Source of the DNA: an uncultured Bacilli bacterium
GTDB lineage: Bacteria > Bacillota_I > Bacilli_A > RF39 > UBA660
Direction: 5' to 3'
DNA length: 52,770 nt
Assembly (NCBI GenBank): GCA_947631295.1
Contig: CANRKU010000007.1
Location: 1 to 52,770 of the forward strand
The translations under genes and the position numbers were made by a program. The number at the start of each line of letters is the position of its first letter. Position 1 is the stretch's first letter. Below the pieces are notes generated by a model. The model was not told the DNA's origin. It made no database searches and worked only from the letters and a program-made list of their open reading frames with translations. Below are positions 1 to 8,289 of the stretch, one piece after another.

Positions 1-122
1 TCCGTTAACTATATTTTCAAGTATTAAATGAATAGATTGATAAATATTTGTCTCTATATTTCCTTCTTCATCTCTTAGTTTAAACGTTATTATTTCTTCT
101 TTTGTTTGATTTTTTCTTTCAT
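1..122 (-). pseudogene. Partial small ORF with a frame disruption near its start (unknown product)
   Basis: An AGGAGG ribosome binding site (131-136) is followed at good spacing by ATG at 122-120. That frame stops after ten codons (MKEKIKQKKK). The frame one base back stays open to the window edge and reads KNQTKEEIITFKLRDEEGN and onward, which is ordinary coding sequence. The two frames meet at a run of six A (minus strand) right after the third codon. A one-base change in that run would give a normal gene. It could be a pseudogene, a slippage-controlled gene or a sequencing error in a homopolymer. No family is recognised and the gene continues outside the window. Confidence 0.4.
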
Positions 123-221
123 AATATTACCTCCTGTTTCTAAAAAAATCTGTTAATTCGCACTCACTATAACAAAATGAATTCAATCTGTAAAATGACT
201 ATTTTCTTAAATTCAATCACT

Positions 222-273
222 AAAAAAGATGAATTTTTCATATTTATCCTAGAAAATATTAAATTCATCTTTT
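222..273 (-). terminator. Intrinsic terminator after the CLec-fold surface gene
   Basis: A perfect 13-bp inverted repeat (224-236 with 261-273, AAAAGATGAATTT) is followed on the minus strand by a T run. It lies just beyond the stop of the gene at 319. Confidence 0.75.
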
Positions 274-318
274 ATTGATTATTCAATTATTTAATTTATA
301 TATTTTTCATTTTTTCAA

Positions 319-2007
319 TTAATTACTAGGAGCTAAGACAATACGGTAAGAGAGTGTCGGAGCTGCTATACCACTACACCATCCGAAAGCAAAGATACCA
401 TCAGCCTCACTATGATTCAAATAACCTCCACGTAAGAACCATGGGCTAGTAGAGATTACAAAGGAAGAACTATCTTCATACCAATTTTTTACTTCTTCAG
501 TTGCATCCCCTAAAATTCGATTATCATAGTCTGTCTGTTCTGTTGCAGAATACACATCATAATATTTTTTCCAATTAGAATTTTCAAAAAAATCTTGATG
601 GATAGATGTAATTTCACTATAGCCACCTGTAGTAGTTGCCCCAGTTGTATATCCCATTACATAGTCCCAAGCTCCTCCACTCATACCATAGATTCCAGTT
701 CTATTTCCTGTTACTGATTCATTTATATTATCATATCCAGTCAGATAATTTTGATTACTATTAACATCTGTGCAAGTTCCATATTTTGAATGACTTAAAT
801 AAACTACTGCTCCCCACTCTGTATTCTTCATCATATGACTTTCTAAGTTTCTTTGATATTTGTAACTATTTTCAAACATATTTCCTAACTTTATTTCTCT
901 CCAGCTATAGACGTTAGGCTTAATAATAATTTTATCAACTGCAATTTTATCCACCTGTGCTTCCTCTGCTGATTGAGCACTATCATACCCTGTTTCAAAT
1001 TTTCCTACCCAAAATCCATTTACATTAAATGAAATAAATGCTGGATGTGTCATATATTTTCCTACAGCACAATTACCTTTTTCTCCAGCTTTTCCTTGAT
1101 TATCTTGCATTGGTGTTGCACAGCTATCAGTACTATCTGTTGTATTTTCTGTCCCAAATTGAATTTGTATTTCTGTTGGTCCGCTCTCTCCATCAAATAA
1201 CTGATAACTATATTTTGGTATCCATACAAAATAACTTTCGATATTGTCTTCTGGAATGACTTGATTATTAGCATAAGTTATATCTTCATTTTTTAATATA
1301 ACGGCATTTGCCCATTTCTTTTGTTCATATCTATACCATTCTTTAGTAGTATCAGCTTTTTTTACTGTACCATTATTTTCATCTATAGTAACTGGTATTA
1401 AGTTATCTTTTAATACTGGATCTGCTCCATTTAAAATAGATTCTGTATAAGTATAAGAATTAGCTTGTTCACCAACTATTCGAATTTGTGTTGCAAAATA
1501 CTTATCTTGTTCATCATTTCCAGCACTATAATCTAACCACATTTTTAAAGTATAAGTTATACTATCTCCAGCCTCTAAAAATCCTGTTGCAATAACTCTA
1601 TCTTGAGTAGGATAATCCTCTAGTAAAGATACACTTCCTTGATTATCACTAGTTGATAAATTAAACTTAATATAGTGATTATCCAATCTTTCTTTTTCCT
1701 CATTCAAATAAATATCATCCAAATAAACAGTATAATAACTATCAACAGTACCAGCATTTGTAATAGTGAAAGTATAACCCTCTTGCTCTAAAGCTTTTTG
1801 ATCTCTAGTAGGTACCATCTTTTCTAAAACGAACTTATCCTCTGTTTCAGTATCTTCAATTTCCAATTGTAAAGAACCAATAGCTAATTTAAAATTAGAA
1901 TTTTTAGTTATATTCATTCTAAATAAAGCATAACTAGATGCCAATGCTAAAATAATAACAGAAAATAATATACAGGCAATTACTATTATTTTTTTCTTAT
2001 TTTTCAT
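319..2007 (-). CDS. Exported TasA-like N-terminal domain protein with a C-type-lectin/FGE-like C-terminus
   Basis: The 562-residue protein starts with a short basic stretch and a hydrophobic segment (residues 5-28), then a region resembling TasA/camelysin-type extracellular domains (about 30-185). The C-terminal part (about 320-562) has hallmarks of the C-type-lectin or formylglycine-generating-enzyme-like fold: EWGAVVYLSHSKYG, GNRTGIYGMSGGAWDYVMGY, WFLRGGY and a final SYRIVL. It is probably surface exposed and ligand binding. No transmembrane segment is evident after the N-terminal one, so the anchor mode is unclear. AGGAG precedes the ATG, and it has its own promoter and terminator. Similar C-terminal domains are targets of diversity-generating retroelements, but no reverse transcriptase is seen here. 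Confidence 0.65.
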   Translation of the reverse strand: MKNKKKIIVIACILFSVIILALASSYALFRMNITKNSNFKLAIGSLQLEIEDTETEDKFVLEKMVPTRDQKALEQEGYTFTITNAGTVDSYYTVYLDDIYLNEEKERLDNHYIKFNLSTSDNQGSVSLLEDYPTQDRVIATGFLEAGDSITYTLKMWLDYSAGNDEQDKYFATQIRIVGEQANSYTYTESILNGADPVLKDNLIPVTIDENNGTVKKADTTKEWYRYEQKKWANAVILKNEDITYANNQVIPEDNIESYFVWIPKYSYQLFDGESGPTEIQIQFGTENTTDSTDSCATPMQDNQGKAGEKGNCAVGKYMTHPAFISFNVNGFWVGKFETGYDSAQSAEEAQVDKIAVDKIIIKPNVYSWREIKLGNMFENSYKYQRNLESHMMKNTEWGAVVYLSHSKYGTCTDVNSNQNYLTGYDNINESVTGNRTGIYGMSGGAWDYVMGYTTGATTTGGYSEITSIHQDFFENSNWKKYYDVYSATEQTDYDNRILGDATEEVKNWYEDSSSFVISTSPWFLRGGYLNHSEADGIFAFGWCSGIAAPTLSYRIVLAPSN

Positions 2008-2038
2008 AGAAACGTCTCCTACTATATATTATATCCCT

Positions 2039-2067
2039 ATTATATAATTTTTTATAATAAGAAACAA
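2039..2067 (-). promoter_or_regulatory. Sigma-A promoter for the surface gene at 319-2007
   Basis: On the minus strand TTGTTT (2062-2067) is followed after 17 bp by TATAAT (2039-2044). It lies between the trmL stop and this gene's start, so the gene is transcribed separately. Confidence 0.6.
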
Positions 2068-2079
2068 GATATAAAATCA

Positions 2080-2595
2080 TCAATATTCATCTCTTTCTAA
2101 ATAATCTTTTCCTTTATGAGGTTCTTCTTTTAATAGATCATTATAATTTTGTTGCCTTAAAACCTCATATGTACAAATAGCTACACAATTAGATAAATTT
2201 AAAGCTCTAACATTAGCAGTCATTGGAATTCTCATACAGTGTTCTAAATCCTTTTTTAATATTTCTTTAGGAATTCCAGTAGATTCTTTTCCAAAAATAA
2301 GATAAATATCTCTACTAGAATCAGAATAATCAAAACTAGTATGAGGTTTATGTCCATATCTAGTAAAGTAATAAAAATCTCCTTGATTTTTATCTTGAAA
2401 ATCTTGAAAATTTTCATAGACAGAATATTCTAATTTATCGATATAATTAACCCCACTTCTCTTTACGTGAGCATCATCAAGAGAAAAACCTAATGGTTTA
2501 ATTAAATGTAACTTACTACCTGTAGCTACACAAGTTCTCATAATATTACCTGTATTTTGTGGTATTTCAGGTTCGAATAAAACAATATGAATCAT
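2080..2595 (-). CDS. trmL: tRNA (cytidine(34)-2'-O)-methyltransferase
   Basis: A 171-residue SPOUT-class methyltransferase, the usual length for TrmL. The N-terminus (VLFEPEIPQNTGNIMRTC) and the knot motifs (FGKESTGIP and MTANVRALNLSNCVAI) are family hallmarks. TrmL uses S-adenosylmethionine to methylate the ribose at the wobble position of certain leucine tRNAs. Its ATG overlaps the TGA of the upstream thioredoxin-like gene by four bases, so the two are probably translationally coupled. Confidence 0.93.
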   Translation of the reverse strand: MIHIVLFEPEIPQNTGNIMRTCVATGSKLHLIKPLGFSLDDAHVKRSGVNYIDKLEYSVYENFQDFQDKNQGDFYYFTRYGHKPHTSFDYSDSSRDIYLIFGKESTGIPKEILKKDLEHCMRIPMTANVRALNLSNCVAICTYEVLRQQNYNDLLKEEPHKGKDYLERDEY

Positions 2596-3122
2596 AAATT
2601 ATCTGCAACAACTCCATTATCATCTAAGAATTGAATGACATCATCAATATCTAAAGAATTTCCTATTTTCACCGTAAGAGTATCTTTTACATTTCCATCT
2701 TCAAAAATAATGATACTTGGATAGCCTAATATATCTGCATCATAAAATTTATTAAATTCATTAATAAATTTTTTCTTACTTTTTTCCTTTGTGATATTAA
2801 GATAAGTAATCACATCTTCTAAACTTTTCTCTTGAATAACTGTATTAAATTTTTTTTCAAAATTACGACACTCACTATCATTAGCTACCCCAATATAAAG
2901 AATAGCATTTTCATTCTCACGAACATAATTATATACCTCATCTGCATTTATTTTGCTAATTAAAGTGCTTTCTATAATTGGAATATTTAATTCATAATCA
3001 CGATTACTAATATACCAATTTCTTAACATAAATATAATAAACATTGTAACAAGAACTACTAATACTAATTTTATATAATTAGAAATTGGAACATTCTTTT
3101 TACTACCCATTTGTTTTTTCAT
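2592..3122 (-). CDS. Membrane-anchored thioredoxin-fold protein lacking the CxxC pair
   Basis: A single transmembrane helix near the N-terminus is followed by a thioredoxin-like domain: strand ENAILYIGVAND, helix SECRNFEKKFN, and the strand with cis-proline YPSIIIFEDG. At the active-site position the usual CxxC reads DSEC, so only the second cysteine remains and classical disulfide exchange is unlikely. It may be a chaperone or a monothiol reductant outside the membrane. I chose the ATG at 3122 over the upstream one because GGTGA lies just before it. It forms a unit with trmL (ATGA overlap). Confidence 0.6.
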   Translation of the reverse strand: MKKQMGSKKNVPISNYIKLVLVVLVTMFIIFMLRNWYISNRDYELNIPIIESTLISKINADEVYNYVRENENAILYIGVANDSECRNFEKKFNTVIQEKSLEDVITYLNITKEKSKKKFINEFNKFYDADILGYPSIIIFEDGNVKDTLTVKIGNSLDIDDVIQFLDDNGVVADNL

Positions 3123-3165
3123 ATTTTCACCAATCCTCATATTTATTGTAGCATAATTACATTAT

Positions 3166-5412
3166 TTAAGAAAGTATCGTTTTATATTTTTTTAATATCC
3201 TATCTATTTCTTCCCTCGTTTCGTCAAAAAAATCAAATCGATATCTTAAAATTCCAATTTGTTTTAGTTTCTTCATATCATTTTCTAGATGAATATTTTG
3301 ATAATATAAAATATGAGTAAGTTCTTTATCTTGTATTAATGGATACTTTTCTCCATTCCTATCTAGTAATTCATACTTTTTACCATTATGACAGATATTA
3401 CATGGTATAGTATCATTTCCAACTAGCATCTTAAGAGGACAATATTTCATAATCATAGCTTCTACTTTACCATATACTAAAACTTCTAATCCCCTATTTC
3501 CTATTTTCTGAATAATATTAGAAATTTCTTCTTTAGTATTTTCAATAGATAAAGTAATATTGAAAATACCTAGATTTCTTAAATAAGAGACAAAATAAGA
3601 ATTTGTAACATTAAGATAATAATCACTATGAAGACAATTATGCTCAGCATAAGAAATAATAGAACCTGTTTCTCCTATTAATAATCTATCCTTTTCGTAA
3701 TTTGGATAATTATTCATAACTCTATCCAATCTTAAATAAACATTTTTATAATTTTTATATTCTTGATATAAATCATAATTAGTAACATAAATACAATCAA
3801 CTTTTTCTTGCAAACAAGCAAGTAACTGTTCTCGATTACGAACTAATGCAGTAAAAAGAATAGAATCATGAGAAACAACCTTCTGCAAATGGATCTTTTC
3901 TTGAATAATTACTTTCTTTTTCTCATTTTCACGTTTTTCAATTAGTTTTAAAATTGCTTTTCTACGTAATTCATTCATTTTAGAAATAGGAATAAAAATT
4001 CCATTTTCAATATCTAAATTACTATCTTTTATTTCAAAAGGACTATCACCTAATTTAGAAATTTGTTCAAAAACACGATCACTACTAGTTCCGTTTCCTG
4101 TAGCTTTTTCTACAATATCTTCTTCTATTAGAATGGTATTAAAATCATCTGTTATTTCTAATTGAAAAGGTTGATTTAAATGTGCATAAACACGAATAGA
4201 AATAGGAATTTTTTTCTTTTCATAATGTTCTAATTGCAAAAGAAGAAGAGAGTCAACTGTTTTTAAAACAATATCTTTTTCTGTTAGATGAATCTTATTA
4301 TCAATTTCAATAATATCGCCACTATTAGCCCCTGAAATTAATTTATTCTTTTGATCATAAATAAAATTAACAGTCATCCCAAGTTGTTGATTAGAAAAAC
4401 GAATTCCATCATTTTGATGTAATGTATTATCTAGCTTGATAGTAATTCTTTTTTTAGTTACTGACATTACCTTACCAATCGGAATTCCAACATGGTTAGG
4501 CGATGTAATATTCATAAGATCTTTACCTGATTGATTAAATAAATATCCTTCTGTAAAACCACGATTAAACAAAAGCATTAATTTTTTCTGTTCTTCTTCG
4601 GTTAAAACAATTTCTTCATTCTTTTGATAATGATCAATTAACATACGATACATTCTAGTCAAGAAACCAATAGTTGTTGGATTTTTCATTCTACCTTCTA
4701 TTTTAAAAGATGTAATATTACTTTCCATAAGTTCTTTCATATGATTGGTAGTATTTAATTCTTTAGGACTAAGAAGATATTTTCCATCTGTTTTTATCTC
4801 TTTTCCATTTTCTAACAATGTAAATGGTAATCTACAAATACCAGCACATTCTCCACGGTTCCCACTACGATTAAGAAGCAATTTACTAAATAAACACTGT
4901 CCAGAGTAGCATACACATAATGCACCGTGAATAAAAGCTTCTATTTCCAATTTAGTATCTAATTTGCGAATTTCTCCTAAACTCATCTCTCTTGCTACTA
5001 CTACTCTAGTTACTCCTAAACTTTCTAATAATTTAATCTGATTAGCATTATGAGTATGTGCTTGTGTAGAAACATGTATATCTAAATTAGGAAGAACTTG
5101 TCTAACTAAAGAAATCATACCTAAATCTTGCATAATAACAGCATCTACACCACTTTTATGTAAAAAAGTAATATACTCTAAGCATTCTTCTACTTCACTT
5201 TCAAAAATAACAGTATTAACGGTTACATATATTTTGACCCCATATAAATGACAATATTTAATGGCCTGTACCATTTCTTGATCATCAAAATTAGAAGCAA
5301 ATTTTCTAGCTCCAAATTTTTTACCACCTAAATAAACGGCATCACAACCATTATGAATTGCTTGTTTTAAAGTTTCAAAATCTCCAGCTGGAGCTAGTAA
5401 TTCTTTTTTCAT
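3166..5412 (-). CDS. U32 family protein (RlhA/TrhP-like RNA hydroxylation factor)
   Basis: A 748-residue member of the U32 family, named as peptidases but many shown to act in RNA hydroxylation. It begins ELLAPAGDFETLKQAI and contains DAVYLGGKKFGARKFASNF. The cysteine-rich core CVCYSGQCLFSKLLLNRSGNRGECAGICR (about 165-193, shown for position) fits iron-sulfur ligands. The long C-terminal part past about residue 370 matches the two-part form with a DUF3656-type domain, closer to RlhA (23S rRNA C2501 hydroxylation) than to the short TrhP proteins. Which RNA is modified cannot be told from sequence. It lies 26 bp upstream of the thioredoxin-like gene and may share its transcript. Confidence 0.8.
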   Translation of the reverse strand: MKKELLAPAGDFETLKQAIHNGCDAVYLGGKKFGARKFASNFDDQEMVQAIKYCHLYGVKIYVTVNTVIFESEVEECLEYITFLHKSGVDAVIMQDLGMISLVRQVLPNLDIHVSTQAHTHNANQIKLLESLGVTRVVVAREMSLGEIRKLDTKLEIEAFIHGALCVCYSGQCLFSKLLLNRSGNRGECAGICRLPFTLLENGKEIKTDGKYLLSPKELNTTNHMKELMESNITSFKIEGRMKNPTTIGFLTRMYRMLIDHYQKNEEIVLTEEEQKKLMLLFNRGFTEGYLFNQSGKDLMNITSPNHVGIPIGKVMSVTKKRITIKLDNTLHQNDGIRFSNQQLGMTVNFIYDQKNKLISGANSGDIIEIDNKIHLTEKDIVLKTVDSLLLLQLEHYEKKKIPISIRVYAHLNQPFQLEITDDFNTILIEEDIVEKATGNGTSSDRVFEQISKLGDSPFEIKDSNLDIENGIFIPISKMNELRRKAILKLIEKRENEKKKVIIQEKIHLQKVVSHDSILFTALVRNREQLLACLQEKVDCIYVTNYDLYQEYKNYKNVYLRLDRVMNNYPNYEKDRLLIGETGSIISYAEHNCLHSDYYLNVTNSYFVSYLRNLGIFNITLSIENTKEEISNIIQKIGNRGLEVLVYGKVEAMIMKYCPLKMLVGNDTIPCNICHNGKKYELLDRNGEKYPLIQDKELTHILYYQNIHLENDMKKLKQIGILRYRFDFFDETREEIDRILKKYKTILS

Positions 5413-5451
5413 AATACCACTTCTTTACTGTAAATTATATCAAACAAAAGA

Positions 5452-5472
5452 AAAAGTGTAAAATACACTTTT
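5452..5472 (-). terminator. Hairpin with U tail (possible terminator)
   Basis: AAAAGTGTA pairs with TACACTTTT around two bases, followed on the minus strand by a T-rich stretch. It lies just upstream of the U32 gene and would protect it from read-through out of the small spore-peptide genes. The rest of 5413-5606 shows no ORF with a ribosome site. Confidence 0.45.
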
Positions 5473-5606
5473 AACTAAAATAATTCCATAAACCACAATA
5501 CACGATTACATCAAAAATTTAAGAGATTCACCATTTAGATTAGGATAAATAAAAAATACGAATATCAATTAATCATATACTGAACCTATGATGATGTAAT
5601 ATTCTT

Positions 5607-5631
5607 AAAAAAAGAAGAATTTCTTCTTCCT
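5607..5631 (-). terminator. Intrinsic terminator after the YjcZ-like peptides
   Basis: AAGAAGAA (5612-5619) pairs with TTCTTCTT (5621-5628) and the minus strand continues into a T run. It directly follows the stop of the 40-residue peptide gene. Confidence 0.5.
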
Positions 5632-5636
5632 TTTTA

Positions 5637-5759
5637 CTAACAAGCTAGCCATGAACCTAACATAATGGCAAGTAAGATATATAAAACAATGATGATAACA
5701 TATCCACTTCCTGAGGTATTTTGACAACTAGTTGTTGTTTGACCTTGATTACAAGACAT
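5637..5759 (-). CDS. YjcZ-like sporulation mini-protein, 40 aa
   Basis: This small ORF begins MSCNQGQTTTSC, with a polar, cysteine-containing head. A hydrophobic helix follows (YVIIIVLYILLAIMLGSWL), ending Ala-Cys. The helix ending in LGxW and the size fit the YjcZ family of tiny sporulation membrane peptides, which typically end GASWI or GAWI. GGGAGG stands about six bases before the ATG. It follows the 26-residue paralogue after 18 bp, so the two look like one transcript. The exact function of such peptides is not established; a forespore or coat-membrane location is inferred. Confidence 0.7.
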   Translation of the reverse strand: MSCNQGQTTTSCQNTSGSGYVIIIVLYILLAIMLGSWLAC

Positions 5760-5777
5760 AGTTACACCTCCCTTAAA

Positions 5778-5858
5778 TTAGATCCATGCACCAAGAATAA
5801 TTACTAATAAAATAAATAATACTAATACAATAGCGGAACTTGATACGTAATTACCCAT
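5778..5858 (-). CDS. YjcZ-like sporulation mini-protein, 26 aa
   Basis: A 26-residue peptide made almost entirely of one helix: MGNYVSSSA, then IVLVLFILLVIILGAWI. The closing LGAWI is the signature of YjcZ-family sporulation peptides. An AGGAGG site (5868-5873) with good spacing makes translation likely. It heads a two-gene unit with the 40-residue relative. ATACAAT upstream could be part of a mother-cell sigma -10 element, but I could not match the -35. Confidence 0.75.
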   Translation of the reverse strand: MGNYVSSSAIVLVLFILLVIILGAWI

Positions 5859-5949
5859 AATTAAATTCCTCCTTTTTTTTGATTACTCATTGTATCATAT
5901 GGAATTTTTGAAAAAAGGTTCGAGACATTTGTGAAATTTCTATAAATTA

Positions 5950-5978
5950 TTGTTTTTTAAATAAAATTTTGCTATGAT
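5950..5978 (+). promoter_or_regulatory. Sigma-A promoter of prsA
   Basis: TTGTTT (5950-5955), 17-bp spacer, TATGAT (5973-5978), then AGGAGG shortly before the prsA start at 6005. Confidence 0.65.
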
Positions 5979-6004
5979 AATACATGTATTAGGAGGAACA
6001 CAAT

Positions 6005-7006
6005 ATGAAAAAAAATACAATAAAGTTAGTTGGAACAACTATGGCTGTTTTATTATTTATTACGGGTTGTGGCAAGGTTCCAAAATTAAAAAATGGAGAA
6101 GAAGCAATAATTACACTAGATAGTGAAAATATCTCAGTAGATACGCTATATAAAGAAATTAAAGAAAAATTTGGACTTAGTGTATTATTAGATTTGATGG
6201 ATACAAAAATATTAAATAAGGAATACAAAGATACTGATGAATCAAAGAAAGAAATTAAAGATCAAATTGATTTGTTAATTCAACAATATGGTGGTGGTAG
6301 TGAGGCTACTTTATTACAACAAACTTATAGTGCATGGGGTGTGGATACAATGGATGAGTTAAATGATTATTTGACTTTACAGTATAAAAGAAACTTAGCC
6401 ATTGAAGATTATTCTAAGACTATTGTTACTGATGATGAAATAAACGAATTTTACGAAAATAAAATTTTTGGTGATATTTCTGCAAAACATATTTTAATTT
6501 CCCCAGAGGTAGATAGTAGTGCAACAGATGCAGAAAAAACTGCTGCTGACGAGGAAGCCCTAAAGAAAGCAAAGGAAATCATCAGTAGATTAAATAATAA
6601 TGAAGATTTTGAGGCACTTGCAAAAGAATTTTCTGATGATGAAGCTAGTGCTTCCAATGGTGGTAAATTAAATGATTTTATTCATGGTGATATGGTAGAA
6701 GAATTTGAAGAAGCAGCTAAAAATCTAGAAGTTGGAAAATATACAACTACTCCAGTTAAAACAACTTATGGTTATCATATTATTTATAAAGAAAATCAAA
6801 AAGATAAGCCTGAATTAAAAACTGTAAAAGATGACATCATAGAAGAAATTGCTCAACAAAAATTAGAAGACGATGCAACTCTTCAAATAACTGCACTAGA
6901 AAACTTAAGAAAAAAATATAATATTGAAATCCAAGATGATACCTTAAAAGCACAATATGAAACTTATCTAGAAAACGCAAAGCAACAATTAAAAAATCAA
7001 GAATAA
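6005..7006 (+). CDS. prsA: PrsA-type foldase lipoprotein (parvulin peptidyl-prolyl isomerase)
   Basis: The 333-residue protein has a lipoprotein signal: MKKNTIKLVGTTMAVLLFITGC, with Cys22 as the lipidated residue. The middle holds a parvulin (PPIC) domain at about 150-260, with SAKHILIS at its start and YGYHIIY at its end. The flanking helical parts match PrsA/SurA-like chaperones. PrsA sits on the outer face of the membrane and helps exported proteins fold, so it would serve the many secreted proteins coded here. Single-gene unit with its own promoter and terminator. Confidence 0.88.
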   Translation: MKKNTIKLVGTTMAVLLFITGCGKVPKLKNGEEAIITLDSENISVDTLYKEIKEKFGLSVLLDLMDTKILNKEYKDTDESKKEIKDQIDLLIQQYGGGSEATLLQQTYSAWGVDTMDELNDYLTLQYKRNLAIEDYSKTIVTDDEINEFYENKIFGDISAKHILISPEVDSSATDAEKTAADEEALKKAKEIISRLNNNEDFEALAKEFSDDEASASNGGKLNDFIHGDMVEEFEEAAKNLEVGKYTTTPVKTTYGYHIIYKENQKDKPELKTVKDDIIEEIAQQKLEDDATLQITALENLRKKYNIEIQDDTLKAQYETYLENAKQQLKNQE

Positions 7007-7024
7007 TAGCAAAAACTGACCCTT

Positions 7025-7068
7025 AAAAAAGGATTGAACCCTGTAATATACAGGAGACAATCCTTTTT
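7025..7068 (+). terminator. Intrinsic terminator of prsA
   Basis: AAAAAGGATTG pairs with CAATCCTTTTT, with a nested CCTGT/ACAGG stem, followed by a T-rich tail. Confidence 0.8.
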
Positions 7069-7156
7069 ATTTTGATTGAATTTACTATCCATATTATTTT
7101 CTTTATTTGATGGTAGGTAAAAAGCATTCTTTCTTTATAACATCATATAAACTGAT

Positions 7157-7912
7157 TCATTCTTCATTGATAAAACCTTTTTGATACATTTTTTGCTTCA
7201 TTTTATATTCAAGTTCTTTACCAGAAAATTTCTTACTAAGTTTGGCATATAATTTTTCATATTCTTTTTGATAGATATCTTCATTTACTAATTTTCTTCC
7301 ATTTAAACTTTGATTAATTAAAGATGGAGAATATCCTAAATTTAATAAATATGATTGTATTTTTCTTTTCAAAACAATACTACCTTTATTATGATTTGTC
7401 TGAATTTGCTTTTGAATGATTTTTTCTATCCTATCCTTTTCTATCTTATCAGTAAAAGCAGAAATAGCTTCATCTATCATTTCTTGGGCAATCCCTGCAT
7501 CCTCTAATTCACTTTTTATTCTATTAGGACCATAGCTACTCATTAAAATTTTATCATGTACAAAGCTGTCTGCATAAACTTTATCATCCAAATATCCCTG
7601 TTTCATCAACATTTCCAAAGCTAATTGAATCTTATCCATAGAATATCCCTTTTTAACAAGGTAACATGATAATTCCTTATAACTACGTAATTTAATATTT
7701 AAATATTTAAGTGCTATCCCATAAATTTCATATATTTGATTTTCCTGATAAATTTTTTCTAATAAATTAGAATCTACTTTTTTATTATAAAGAAGTTCAT
7801 ATTTCAATATTAAATCTTCATGAATTTTAATTTGACTGCCATCATCTAATCGAAGAAGATACATGCCATTTTTTTGCTTAGAAAATTTTTTTATTTCCAT
7901 TTTCACTAACAT
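7157..7912 (-). CDS. recX: Regulatory protein RecX
   Basis: A 251-residue protein with three-helix RecX repeats, for example YLNIKLRSYKELSCYLVKKG, YLDDKVYADSFVHDKI and GPNRIKSELEDAGI. RecX binds RecA filaments and limits RecA activity. recA is at 32117 here, so the two are not adjacent. The start is uncertain: AAAGGA abuts the first ATG, while a GTG two codons later or the ATG at 7900 have better spacing. Confidence 0.85.
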   Translation of the reverse strand: MLVKMEIKKFSKQKNGMYLLRLDDGSQIKIHEDLILKYELLYNKKVDSNLLEKIYQENQIYEIYGIALKYLNIKLRSYKELSCYLVKKGYSMDKIQLALEMLMKQGYLDDKVYADSFVHDKILMSSYGPNRIKSELEDAGIAQEMIDEAISAFTDKIEKDRIEKIIQKQIQTNHNKGSIVLKRKIQSYLLNLGYSPSLINQSLNGRKLVNEDIYQKEYEKLYAKLSKKFSGKELEYKMKQKMYQKGFINEE

Positions 7913-7969
7913 TCCTTTCTAGTAATCTTTTTAAAGATTATAGGCACTATAAAGATTATACAATAAAAA

Positions 7970-7989
7970 AAGACTAATTTCTTAATCCT
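7970..7989 (-). terminator. Intrinsic terminator overlapping the rpoZ stop
   Basis: On the minus strand AGGATTAA pairs with TTAGTCTT (two G-U pairs) around a short loop, followed by seven T. Confidence 0.5.
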
Positions 7990-8182
7990 TTTTCACAATT
8001 ATCAAATTATTTTCAATCTCTTCTAGTGCCCTACCAAGATTTTTCTTAGATACATACTTATATTCAGGCATCTGATAGTGATTGGTAGTTGCCATTTGTT
8101 TGCTTCTCATACTAATAATATGGACAAGTTCATATTTTGAGTCAATAATATTTAAAATTTTATCAATTGATGGATAAATCAC
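7982..8182 (-). CDS. rpoZ: RNA polymerase omega subunit
   Basis: The 66-residue protein begins MIYPSIDKILNIIDSKYELVHIISMRSKQM, the conserved omega N-terminus, and ends with the helix NLGRALEEIENNLI. Omega supports RNA polymerase assembly. The start is GTG, preceded by AAGGTGA at good spacing. In many Firmicutes rpoZ lies by gmk; here it stands alone between recX and a coat gene. Confidence 0.85.
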   Translation of the reverse strand: MIYPSIDKILNIIDSKYELVHIISMRSKQMATTNHYQMPEYKYVSKKNLGRALEEIENNLIIVKKD

Positions 8183-8269
8183 TGTATCACCTTCCCTAGT
8201 TTAATAATAAACTGTTCTGAAAAAGACTACAAGCAATTTACATAAATTAGACAAAATTTGACAAAAGAA

Positions 8270-8289
8270 AAAAAGTCTTTCGACTTTTT
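8270..8289 (-). terminator. Intrinsic terminator of the CotD-like gene
   Basis: AAAAAGTC (8270-8277) pairs with GACTTTTT (8282-8289) around TTTC, with a T-rich tail on the minus strand. Confidence 0.7.

Noticed and set aside
319-450. A complete diversity-generating retroelement
   Set aside because: No template repeat or reverse transcriptase is in the window; only the fold of the target-like domain is suggestive.
5905-5925. GGTTCGAG as a tRNA T-arm
   Set aside because: No acceptor, D or anticodon stems can be formed around it.
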